A stretch of 64,000 nucleotides of DNA from NCBI GenBank assembly GCA_934373635.1, contig CAKROZ010000010.1, positions 7,954 through 71,953 of the forward strand. Reading direction: 5' to 3'. The first letter of the stretch is position 1, and every line of letters begins with the position of its first letter. The notes beneath the pieces are model-generated. The model was not told where the DNA came from. It saw nothing but the letters and a program-made list of their open reading frames with translations, and made no database searches. Of the stretch, positions 56,680-64,000 are shown piece after piece. This DNA is from an uncultured Eubacteriales bacterium. Lineage in GTDB: Bacteria > Bacillota > Clostridia > Oscillospirales > CAG-272. Made by a program: the position numbers and the translations under genes.

Positions 56680-57657
56680 ATGCACGAGATCACGATCGGC
56701 AAAAACGATGCGGGGCAACGCGTCGACAAATTTCTCACGAAGTCTCTCGGTCTGCCGACGGGGCTTCTTTACAAAGCCATCCGCACGAAAAAGATCAAGC
56801 GCAACCGCAAGCGCACCGAGCCGTCCGAGCTTCTCGCGGAGGGGGACGTTCTGCAATGCTTTCTTCCCGAGGAATTTTTTGCAAAGCAGGCGGAAGACGT
56901 GTCCCTTTCCCGCGTGGTACCGAACCTCGACATTCTTTACGAGGATGAACACCTCCTGCTTGTCAACAAGCGTCCCGGGCTGACCGTCCATGAGGACGAG
57001 CACACCTCGGGGGACACCCTCATCGTGCGGATCCAAGCGTACCTTTACCAAAAGGGAGAATATGACCCGGCAAGCGAGCAGAGCTTTGCCCCCGCGCTCT
57101 GCAACCGCATCGACCGCAACACGGGAGGCATCGTGATCGCCGCCAAGGACGCGATGACGCTCCGCGTGATGAACGAAAAAATCCGTGGTCGCGAGATTGA
57201 CAAGTATTATCTCTGCGCGGTGCACGGGGTGCCCGAGCCGCGGGAGGCGCTCCTCACGGGGTATCTTCTCAAGGACGAGAAAAACAACCGCGTCAAGGTC
57301 TATGAAAAATATCCGCCGAAGGGCGCAAAGGAGATCCGAACGAAGTACCGCGTCCTCGCGGTGCGGGGAGACATCTCCCTCCTCGAGGTGGAGCTTCTGA
57401 CCGGGCGAACGCATCAGATCCGCTCGCATCTCGCCTTCATCGGTCACCCGCTCGTCGGGGACGGAAAGTACGGCATCAACAAAGAGGACAGAGAGCGCGG
57501 ATACCGCTATCAGGCGCTTTACTCCTATCGGCTCCGCTTCTCCTTTCACGGTGAGCCGACGCCCCTCGACTATCTTTCGGGGAAGGAATTCTCCATTCCG
57601 AAGGACAAGATCTATTTTACGAAGGAATTTTTCGAGCCGGGGTCGGAAAGACGTTGA
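56680..57657 (+). CDS. RluA-family 23S rRNA pseudouridine synthase
   Basis: 325 residues from the ATG at 56680 (AAAGGAG 6 bases upstream). An S4-like RNA-binding domain occupies residues 1-65 (Q-R-V-D-K-F-L near 13-19). The catalytic domain has N-R-I-D-R-N-T-G-G near 144-152 with the active-site Asp, and H-Q-I-R-S-H near 246 and G-D-x-K-Y-G near 261-266. Family members modify large-subunit rRNA uridines; which position (RluC or RluD type) cannot be decided by eye. It is the last GC-rich host gene before the AT-rich island. Confidence 0.93.
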   Translation: MHEITIGKNDAGQRVDKFLTKSLGLPTGLLYKAIRTKKIKRNRKRTEPSELLAEGDVLQCFLPEEFFAKQAEDVSLSRVVPNLDILYEDEHLLLVNKRPGLTVHEDEHTSGDTLIVRIQAYLYQKGEYDPASEQSFAPALCNRIDRNTGGIVIAAKDAMTLRVMNEKIRGREIDKYYLCAVHGVPEPREALLTGYLLKDEKNNRVKVYEKYPPKGAKEIRTKYRVLAVRGDISLLEVELLTGRTHQIRSHLAFIGHPLVGDGKYGINKEDRERGYRYQALYSYRLRFSFHGEPTPLDYLSGKEFSIPKDKIYFTKEFFEPGSERR

Positions 57658-57783
57658 CCTGAAAGCGAATATACAAAACCGGCGACCCGCTTTTGCACAA
57701 GTCCGTAAAAACGGACAATTGAAAAAAAGAGCATTCTATGGTAGAATAGATATATATCTACAATTACCAGAGGAGGTTTTTGT

Positions 57784-58506
57784 ATGCCAAGAGGATATCG
57801 ACACATAGAGGAGTATGAAAAGAAAATCATACACCTTTGGGAAGAAGGAAGAATACTAAGCGGAATAAGTCGACAACGTGGATTTAGTTACAGGTAAATT
57901 CGTAATTTCAAAACAAGATACAACGAAAAAGCAACGAAAGATAGCCGTAGGAATAGTCCTCAGGAAAAAAGGTAGACCTGCCAAAGATAGCGTAATAACC
58001 GAGGAAGATAAACTTTCCAATCTACGATACAATTTGACTCGGAAGGATGCGCGGATAAAGCAATTAGAGATGGAAAATGAACTTATGCGGGATTTTCTCT
58101 CGCTCACAGAAAGGAAGCTAGGACAAGTGTAAAATATACGGTGATCTATCGCCACAAGGACAAATATGAGGTCTGTGAGATGTGCCGGTTCCTTGAGGCA
58201 TCGAGAAGTGGCAACTATGGTTATGTCAAGGAAATGGATACACCTGCATGGGATCTCCTCTTGCTGAGAAGATTAAAGAGTGTCAGGAACGCAGCCACAG
58301 CATTTATGGTTACCGCAGAGTGCATATATGGCTTGAAAGACAAGGAATACACAAGAATCCAAAAACAGGGCTATGCCTACAAAACAATTGCAAATTATAA
58401 AATGGTATTGTCCTCTATTCTGCTGACGCGGGCAATCTTTGAAGGGGATATTTTTGAAAAAGAGGTTATACGGTTTTTCATAGCAAGCACCTGTTTTCGG
58501 GCATAA
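57784..58506 (+). pseudogene. Degraded IS3-family transposase (OrfA/OrfB remnants)
   Basis: Three broken frames follow each other. 57784-57894 reads M-P-R-G-Y-R-H-I-E-E-Y-E-K and then stops. 57878-58132 continues with G-R-P-A-K-D-S-V-I-T-E-E-D-K-L and Q-L-E-M-E-N-E-L-M-R-D-F, the leucine-zipper end of OrfA. 58141-58506 starts like OrfB (I-Y-R-H-K-D-K-Y-E-V-C-E-M-C-R-F-L, then Y-G-Y-V-K) and drifts out of frame near 58280-58330. The whole DDE domain is absent. AGGAGG precedes the first frame. The hairpin GTCCGT/ACGGAC at 57701-57717 may be part of the left end. This marks the start of the AT-rich island. Confidence 0.85.
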
Positions 58507-58520
58507 AAAAAGCCGAGCGA

Positions 58521-58634
58521 TTAAGCGCCCGGCAGTTTCTTCTTTTTGCCGTCCGAATCGACTTTAATGCCGAAATAGTCGTTATAAAAGAATAATACGA
58601 ACCCCATTTTTGTTTCGGTGTTCGTATTATTCTC
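58521..58634 (-). pseudogene. Small C-terminal gene scrap and 14-base inverted repeat
   Basis: A minus-strand frame closing at 58521 reads G-F-V-L-F-F-Y-N-D-Y-F-G-I-K-V-D-S-D-G-K, then K-K-K-L-P-G-A, which looks like the end of a real protein but has no start. It overlaps the inverted repeat AGAATAATACGAAC / GTTCGTATTATTCT (about 58587-58634). The rest of 58635-58783 holds no gene. Confidence 0.4.
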
Positions 58635-58763
58635 GTTTGGCGGGAATGAAGTATCCGATATTGAACTTTACGGGTACAGAAAAGAGGCAAAGTATATAGT
58701 AAAGATTGCGCTTTGACTTAAAACTTACTCATTCTCAATCAAAAAACTTTTCAGAAATTATAT

Positions 58764-58812
58764 TTCCCAAAACCGAAAAACACTTGATTTTGGGAATATA
58801 GTGTGGTATAAT
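58764..58812 (+). promoter_or_regulatory. Promoter with TTCCCAAAA/TTTTGGGAA inverted repeat
   Basis: TTGATT (58784-58789), 17 bases, TATAAT (58807-58812). TTCCCAAAA (58764-58772) and TTTTGGGAA (58788-58796) form a dyad around the -35 box. The half-site recurs at 60071-60079 and, as ATTTGGGAA, at 60155-60163 before the next operon. Confidence 0.7.
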
Positions 58813-58845
58813 ACAACCAAGTTATATATTCTGCGAGGTAACGAA

Positions 58846-60039
58846 ATGAAACTGATTGAAAGGGATTTTTATCTCGACAAACTCAAAAACGTAATCGGTA
58901 CGCCTGACATAAAGGTAATAACCGGCGTAAGGCGTAGCGGAAAATCAAAACTTCTGGAAGCGTTCAAGCGATATGTGGCAAGCGACATTCCGAATGCTAA
59001 CGTCGTGCATATCAATTTCAACCTTTCAGAATTTGAAAATCTCAAAGACTATCACGCATTGAACGATTATATCGAAAGCCGTTACGTTTCGGGCGCAAGC
59101 AATTTTGTTCTGATAGACGAAGTTCAGTTATGCCCGAATTTTGAATTGACGATAAACAGTATGCACGCACGGGAAAAGTACGATATTTACCTTACGGGTT
59201 CAAACGCTTTCCTGCTTTCGTCGGACTTAGCGACGCTTTTTACGGGCAGAACGTTTGAAATCAAGGTTTACCCCTTTTCATTCAAGGAATATCTCGATTA
59301 TTTCGGATATGAAAACGCCTACGACGCTTTTGATAATTACGTAAAAGAAGGCGGAATGTCCGGCTCTTACCTATACCGTGATTTAGAGGCGAAATACGAC
59401 TATATCAAGGACGTTTTTGATACGCTTATCGTACGCGACATACGGCAGAAATACAAGATAAAAAACGTCGGACTTATGGACAGGCTCGTTGACTTTCTGA
59501 CGGACAACATATCAAATCTTACTTCCGCGCGCAACGTTGCCGACACCCTCACCGCAAACAAAGACAAAATAAATCACAAGACTATAGGCGCATACATTCA
59601 GTATCTTTGCAACGCCTTCGCTTTTTACAAAATACGGAGATACGACATTCACGGCAAAAAATATCTTGCGTCAAACGACAAATATTACCTCTGCGACCAC
59701 TCGTTCCGCTATGCAAAACTTGGTACGAAAAATCTCGATTACGGCAGAGTGCTTGAAAATATCGTTGCTATCGAATTGTTACGGCGCGGGTACGAAGTGT
59801 ACGTCGGCGTGCTTTACAAAAAAGAAATAGATTTTGTGGCAATCAAACGCAGCGAAAAGATTTATATTCAGGTTTCAGACAATATCTCGGATGAAAAAAC
59901 GTTTATGCGGGAAGCTACGCCGCTTTTGCAGATAAAGGACGCCTACCCCAAAACGATAATCGCCCGCACTCGCCACGAAGAATATCAATACGAAGGTATC
60001 AAAGTCATAGATATTGCCGACTGGTTGAAACGGGAATAA
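58846..60039 (+). CDS. AAA ATPase with DUF4143 domain
   Basis: 397 residues. The N-terminal AAA_14 domain has Walker A G-V-R-R-S-G-K-S near 24-31 and Walker B F-V-L-I-D-E-V-Q near 91-98, then L-T-G-S-N-A near 123 (sensor 1). The C-terminal half (about 200-397) is DUF4143, ending in an E-I-D-F-V-A region near 328 that resembles a PD-(D/E)XK-type fold. Such proteins are abundant in gut bacteria, often in mobile regions, with unknown role. The start at 58846 has GAGGT upstream. Codon use is AT-rich, unlike the genes before 57660. It may share regulation with the restriction-modification genes through the TTTTGGGAA sites. Confidence 0.9.
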   Translation: MKLIERDFYLDKLKNVIGTPDIKVITGVRRSGKSKLLEAFKRYVASDIPNANVVHINFNLSEFENLKDYHALNDYIESRYVSGASNFVLIDEVQLCPNFELTINSMHAREKYDIYLTGSNAFLLSSDLATLFTGRTFEIKVYPFSFKEYLDYFGYENAYDAFDNYVKEGGMSGSYLYRDLEAKYDYIKDVFDTLIVRDIRQKYKIKNVGLMDRLVDFLTDNISNLTSARNVADTLTANKDKINHKTIGAYIQYLCNAFAFYKIRRYDIHGKKYLASNDKYYLCDHSFRYAKLGTKNLDYGRVLENIVAIELLRRGYEVYVGVLYKKEIDFVAIKRSEKIYIQVSDNISDEKTFMREATPLLQIKDAYPKTIIARTRHEEYQYEGIKVIDIADWLKRE

Positions 60040-60189
60040 AAATTATTTCCCTATACTAAAATGTTTTCAGTTTTGGGAAATGGTGACATAGTAAATTAAA
60101 GTATAGCCGAAAATAAGGCAAACATTTTACCCTATAAAAAAGCGAAAGTGCTAAATTTGGGAAAGTAAAATAAATGAGAGGTAAACGAA

Positions 60190-62007
60190 ATGATTAGAAC
60201 GGATATAATTGCTACGGTTGGAAGAGAGTATCTTACTGCAAACATAGAGAATGACGAGTTTAGTTACCGAAAGGCTTTTTCTGCTGCATCCTTAACTTTC
60301 AAGCCTATAAAAAATAGTATCGGGAGAAATTATGAAAAACTCGATATTCGTTTTGTAAAAGACAACGTTACTTTGTTGATTGAAACCAAACAGAATTTTA
60401 CAAAGGCAGATGAGGAACAACTTTCTGCTTATGTCGAATACGAAAAGGCATTGACGGGCAATAAGACGGTTGCCATTCTGGCAAACACAACCAACGATAT
60501 AATAAAAGTCTGGCGTGGTGTTGTTTCAGACAGCGATTGGATGCAGAAAGAAACAGCCCTTCGCACAATGGACGAGTATGTCGACTTCTATACTTCGAAG
60601 ATAAACGACAAGGAAAAGGTGATGCAAAACACGTATAAACTCAATGAGCTGTTGCATCGCCATAGCATTCCTGAAAAATTAAGAAGTCAGTTTGTCGGCA
60701 CTTGCTTGCTGGCACTTAAAAATGGGCTTGATTACTCGACTCCGACCTTAACAGCCGCACAAATACGTACAAGAATAAGAGAAGTTTTGGAGAATTTGCT
60801 CAATGATGACTTGAATAAAGCGGAAAAGTTGGCTTTGTTGAATAGAAATGTGCTGGATAATCAATACGTTCGCCAATTAAAAATTGATGCGATAAGAGAA
60901 ATTCTGAAATTTATTAAAGATAACATATTGCCTTTTATTAACGATAAAAGCACTTCGGGACAAGATCTGCTAAACTTGTTCTTTGTTACATTCAACAAAT
61001 ATGTGGGTAAATCAGATAAAAACCAAGCGTTCACGCCTGATCATATAACTGATTTTATGTCAAAGATCACAGGAGTAAACAAACATTCCGTGATACTCGA
61101 TCCTTGTTGCGGTAGCGGTTCGTTTTTAGTTCGTGCAATGACGCAAGCATTGGATGATTGCGCTACAGGCGCCGAGCAGGAAAACATTAAGAAACATCAA
61201 ATATTTGGTATCGAATTTGACGAAAATATATACGGTCTTGCTACGACTAATATGCTTATACATTCTGACGGAAATTCAAACATAAGACAAGGTAGTTGCT
61301 TTGCTCTTACCGATTGGATAAAAGAAGCGAAGCCAAATATTATTCTAATGAATCCTCCTTACAATGGACAGCGTATTCATTTGCCTAAAAGTTATGTTGA
61401 TACTTGGGCAAAAGATAAAAAAGAAGATCCGTCAAAAGGATTGTATTTTGTCAAATACATAGCCGACACTCTCAACTCGATAAATCATCCTGCAAAACTT
61501 GCCGTATTGCTCCCTGTTTCATGTGCCATCGGAACAAGCGGAGAGATTGCCCGCTTAAAACGTGAAATATTGGAGGAGAATACGCTTGATGCGGTGTTTA
61601 CTTTGCCAAATGAAATATTCTATCCCGGCGCAAGCGCATCTGCTTGTTGTATGATGTTCAAAATCGGAACAAAGCATAATGACGTTTCCAACCCCGATAC
61701 TTTTTTTGGATATTGTAAAGATGACGGCTTTAAGAAAAAGAAAAATCTCGGTCGTGTCGAACAGGTTGATACCGACAGTGGCAAAAGCAAATGGGTAGAA
61801 ATTGAAAACAAATGGATTGAATTGTATCGTAACAGACAAGTGGTAGATGGCTTATCGGCTACACACAAAGTCAATGGTGACGACGAATGGCTCTGCGAAG
61901 CGTATATGAAAACAGATTATTCGAACATTAGCGAACAAGATTTTCAAAAAACAATTAATGAATATCTTGCTTATTTAGTAAAAGAAGGGAATGTTTATGA
62001 ATCTTAA
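60190..62007 (+). CDS. Nuclease-methyltransferase fusion subunit of a BcgI-like restriction-modification system
   Basis: 605 residues. The N-terminal domain has L-D-I-R-F near residues 51-55 and L-L-I-E-T-K-Q near 62-68 (Asp52, Glu65, Lys67), a PD-(D/E)XK nuclease pattern. A helical linker leads to an N6-adenine methyltransferase of the HsdM type: motif I L-D-P-C-C-G-S-G-S-F near 305-314 and motif IV N-P-P-Y near 387-390. The next gene supplies specificity. A single polypeptide with cleavage and methylation plus a separate specificity protein is the arrangement of BcgI-type (IIB) enzymes; there is no separate HsdR motor. GAGAGGT precedes the ATG. Codon use is AT-rich. Confidence 0.88.
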   Translation: MIRTDIIATVGREYLTANIENDEFSYRKAFSAASLTFKPIKNSIGRNYEKLDIRFVKDNVTLLIETKQNFTKADEEQLSAYVEYEKALTGNKTVAILANTTNDIIKVWRGVVSDSDWMQKETALRTMDEYVDFYTSKINDKEKVMQNTYKLNELLHRHSIPEKLRSQFVGTCLLALKNGLDYSTPTLTAAQIRTRIREVLENLLNDDLNKAEKLALLNRNVLDNQYVRQLKIDAIREILKFIKDNILPFINDKSTSGQDLLNLFFVTFNKYVGKSDKNQAFTPDHITDFMSKITGVNKHSVILDPCCGSGSFLVRAMTQALDDCATGAEQENIKKHQIFGIEFDENIYGLATTNMLIHSDGNSNIRQGSCFALTDWIKEAKPNIILMNPPYNGQRIHLPKSYVDTWAKDKKEDPSKGLYFVKYIADTLNSINHPAKLAVLLPVSCAIGTSGEIARLKREILEENTLDAVFTLPNEIFYPGASASACCMMFKIGTKHNDVSNPDTFFGYCKDDGFKKKKNLGRVEQVDTDSGKSKWVEIENKWIELYRNRQVVDGLSATHKVNGDDEWLCEAYMKTDYSNISEQDFQKTINEYLAYLVKEGNVYES

Positions 62008-63055
62008 CATTGAAAATTGGAAAGAATTTAAAATTTATAGAAACAATCAGCCTGGATTGTTCGATATTTTTCCATGTAAATGTGGTTGTGCTGGGGATTT
62101 AGAAGATGGCAATGATATAAATTATATCGGAGCTAAAAAAAATGATAATGGTGTCATGAAAAAAGTCCAAATTGTTCCCGATTTAGTTTCAAAAGGGAAT
62201 TGTATATTATTTATATGTGATGGTGAAGGTTCTGTTGGTTATACTAATTATGAACCTGAAGATTTTATTGGTTCTACAACTTGTTCTGTTGGTTATGATG
62301 ATTGTTTAAATCAAATAAATGCTATGTTTTTAGTCACTATTTTAGATAAAGAAAAATATAAATTTTCTTATGGACGAAAATATAGAGCTAATCTTAATGA
62401 GATATGTATAAGATTGCCAATACTAAAAGATTTAAATAACAATCCGGTTTTTGATAAATCTCTTAAATACTCTTCTGAAGGCTATATACCAGATTGGAAA
62501 TTTATGGAAGATTATATTAAATCTATTAATCATAAACCTATCACCACAAAGAATAAGGGGGGGCAATTATCACCTATTCTTGGACAGACTAATTGGAAAG
62601 AATATAAATTAACTGATATTTTCCCAATAATAGAACAAGGTAAAGCGCATGACAATTTATTAGATGATGGCGATGAGATGGTTTATATCGGTGCTAAAAA
62701 AGATGACAACGGTGTTATGCGACATTGTGCAAATAACACAAATTTGAGCCACGACGGAAATTGTATTGTTTTTATATGTAACGGTCAGGGTTCAGTTGGC
62801 TATTCATTATATTTAGACAGACCGTTTATTGCAACAACTGACGTCAAAATCGGATATGGTCCTAATATTAACAAATACACGGGATTATTTTTAGTAACGG
62901 TTCTTGACAGAGAAAGAGGGAAATATTCTTTTGGAAGAAAATGGGGGCCACATATAAAAAACACGATATTAAGGTTACCCACAAAAAACAGTCAACCGGA
63001 TTGGGATTTTATGGAAAATTATATTAAAAGGTTGCCATACGGAGATAGAATATAA
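61997..63055 (+). CDS. Specificity subunit (two target-recognition domains)
   Basis: 352 residues from the ATG at 61997; an ATG two codons earlier is too close to the GAAGGGA site. It overlaps the preceding gene by 11 bases. Two related halves are plain: Y-I-G-A-K-K-N-D-N-G-V-M near residues 45-56 and Y-I-G-A-K-K-D-D-N-G-V-M near 232-243, each followed by F-I-C-D/N-G-x-G-S-V-G-Y and a Y-x-F-S/G-x-G-R-K block. Each is a target-recognition domain reading one half of a bipartite site, as in HsdS and BcgI-B. The halves have diverged, so the site should be asymmetric. Confidence 0.9.
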   Translation: MNLNIENWKEFKIYRNNQPGLFDIFPCKCGCAGDLEDGNDINYIGAKKNDNGVMKKVQIVPDLVSKGNCILFICDGEGSVGYTNYEPEDFIGSTTCSVGYDDCLNQINAMFLVTILDKEKYKFSYGRKYRANLNEICIRLPILKDLNNNPVFDKSLKYSSEGYIPDWKFMEDYIKSINHKPITTKNKGGQLSPILGQTNWKEYKLTDIFPIIEQGKAHDNLLDDGDEMVYIGAKKDDNGVMRHCANNTNLSHDGNCIVFICNGQGSVGYSLYLDRPFIATTDVKIGYGPNINKYTGLFLVTVLDRERGKYSFGRKWGPHIKNTILRLPTKNSQPDWDFMENYIKRLPYGDRI

Positions 63056-63106
63056 CGATTCACACAGCGTTAAAAATTGAGTTTTGTCAAAGTACAGCCA
63101 TTAGAG

Positions 63107-63140
63107 AAGAAAGTCTGATTTCGGTCAGGCTTTCTTTTTT
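63107..63140 (+). terminator. Terminator of the restriction-modification operon
   Basis: AGAAAG-T-CTGA pairs with TCAG-G-CTTTCT around TTTCGG, followed by TTTTT. Confidence 0.85.
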
Positions 63141-63203
63141 GCGCAGTTGTCGAAAAAGTTTCTTGCAAGATTTTTATTAAAAACTTTGTAAAACCCATCT
63201 TCA

Positions 63204-63830
63204 AATGTCCTATATAAGTGAGGGGCATTTTTCTTTTGCGAAAAATACGGAGTTTTACAGTGAAAGGCTCCAATTATTGTAGGAGGATAATAAAAATTTT
63301 TCTAAACACCCCCGCAAAGCAATTGAAACTTTCCAATAATATTGAGGATATGTAATGGAAACGTAAAAGTTTTTGTCATCTATTGTCCGTATAAAGTGAG
63401 AAAATCTTTGTCAAAATGAAAAAAGTTTCGTGCAAACCATTTACTTTCGTGCCGGAAGTTTCCAATTATAGTAGAGGGATATTTTTCAGAAAAGTACGAA
63501 GTTGTTACTCTCTGTTGTACGTATTTAGTGAAGGGCTCTTTGTTTTAATGAAAAAGTTTCGCGTAAACCATTAACTTTAGTACCGGAAGTGTCCAATAGT
63601 AGTAGAGGGATAATAAATTACCGTGAATTTCTTAAAACACCCCGCCAAAGGGTATGGTAAGTGTCCAATTATAGTAGTAGGAGTATTTTTTGAAAAAGTT
63701 CAGTTAAATACCCTAACAAAGAGATGAAATCTTTCCAATATAAGTAGAGGATATTTTCAAGAACTTACGAAAAACACCCCCGCAAACAGGCAAGCAAATG
63801 TCCATATATAGTGAACGGTAAAGGAGATAA
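63204..63830 (+). repeat. Array of about ten degenerate direct repeats (TGTCCAATTATAGTAGAGGGATA type)
   Basis: Copies begin near 63204, 63268, 63330, 63383, 63462, 63513, 63588, 63661, 63733 and 63799, with spacing of roughly 52-79 bases. The core TGTCC-N2-TATAGTGAGGG is followed by a T- or A-rich run. The filler alternates between two related types: AAACACCCCCGCAAA... (four copies) and AAAAAGTTTCGYGYAAACCATT... (two close copies plus a weaker one). No frame is coding. The last copy lies just before the ORF at the window end. Confidence 0.85.
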
Positions 63831-64000
63831 CGGATCATGAGTTACAAACAAGTGTACCCGCCTTAGCAGGCAGAAAACGGAAAGCAAAAGCCCGAAAAAT
63901 AAATTGGAAAACGGGTACTTTTTACAAGCAGGATAAGGTTTTTGCAATCTATTTCAAAAACGATACGCTGAACAAGTCGGAAACCGACTTTTCGGAAAGG
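63815..64000 (+). CDS. Possible gene start cut by the window end
   Basis: A frame open from 63815 to the last base reads L-Q-T-S-V-P-A-L-A-G-R-K-R-K-A-K-A-R-K and then W-K-T-G-T-F-Y-K-Q-D-K-V-F-A-I-Y-F-K-N-D-T, which looks like protein rather than noise. It has no ATG. The ATG at 63837, well placed behind AAAGGAGAT, lies in another frame that stops after nine codons, so either a frameshift separates the start from the body or the start is non-standard. The family is not recognisable. Confidence 0.35.

Noticed and set aside
58801..58845. Earlier ATG for the DUF4143 ATPase
   Set aside because: It overlaps the -10 box at 58807-58812, so it cannot be in the transcript; the ATG at 58846 has a GAGGT site.
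61555..61874. Minus-strand ORFs inside the methyltransferase gene
   Set aside because: Short, Phe/Ile-rich antisense products without a start signal; the sense frame holds the methyltransferase C-terminal region.
63204..63830. CRISPR array
   Set aside because: Repeats are too diverged, spacing varies from about 52 to 79 bases, and the intervening parts are themselves related. No cas gene is near.

Overview
The window is a contiguous piece of a GC-rich Firmicutes chromosome, most likely an uncultured gut-type Clostridia. Supporting signs are strong AGGAGG ribosome binding sites, TTGACA/TATAAT promoters with 17-base spacers, intrinsic terminators, S-layer homology domains, a BspA-like leucine-rich protein, PocR-AraC and TrpR/YerC-type regulators, and encoded CCA ends on the tRNAs. 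I cannot fix the genus. From about 57.66 kb to the end the DNA turns clearly AT-rich and gene content changes, which marks a transferred island.

Layout. 1-4594: a maltodextrin-type ABC importer (binding protein tail, two permeases, ATPase) followed by 4-alpha-glucanotransferase. 4.6-6.6 kb: a small serine recombinase, a tRNA-Pro-like 5' half with its own promoter, an intact tRNA-Pro(UGG) and a broken mobile-element gene. 7-15.2 kb: a DapB-like dehydrogenase whose promoter has the 19-base spacer and dyad typical of MerR control, its MerR regulator, a collapsed esterase gene, an SDR and a TIM-barrel gene, YbaK, a MATE exporter, a SLOG protein, a ribbon-helix-helix protein and a PHP protein. 15.4-18.6 kb: a small repeat-containing membrane protein, a two-gene ABC exporter and a lipoprotein. 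18.8-21.4 kb: an amino-sugar operon (ROK kinase relic, NahK-like kinase, nagB), divergent from a PocR-AraC regulator. 22.4-25.4 kb: an SbcD/SbcC-like pair. 25.7-26.9 kb: a PnuC-like transporter.

27.4-37.2 kb holds a compact aromatic amino acid operon: aminotransferase, pheA, aroB, aroC, an aroE-aroK fusion, aroQ, aroA, tyrA and DAHP synthase. Together these cover every step from erythrose-4-phosphate and PEP to phenylalanine and tyrosine. Most genes overlap by the ATGA arrangement, and the operon is preceded by a promoter, a perfect palindrome and a 24-base tandem repeat array. A DNA glycosylase follows.

38-43.7 kb: a COG2509-type flavoprotein, a decayed insertion sequence, tRNA-Arg(CCG) followed by two tandem 168-base units that each end in a copy of the tRNA 3' end, an SDR, and a fusion of a TrpR/YerC-like DNA-binding domain to a HisZ-like domain with a palindrome in its own promoter. 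43.8-50.4 kb: a six-gene minus-strand operon (leucine-rich membrane protein, HPr-kinase-like protein, PqqD-like protein, flavoprotein, YbaK paralogue, unknown protein). 50.7-57.7 kb: an SLH protein, NAD(P)HX repair enzyme, cytidylate-kinase-like protein, nucleotidyltransferase, upp and an RluA-type pseudouridine synthase.

57.7-64 kb (AT-rich island): an IS3-type relic, an AAA/DUF4143 ATPase, a two-gene BcgI-like restriction-modification system (nuclease-methyltransferase fusion plus a two-TRD specificity subunit) and an array of about ten degenerate direct repeats leading into an ORF cut by the window end. A recurring theme is gene relics that keep both ends but lack the middle (esterase, ROK kinase, transposase).
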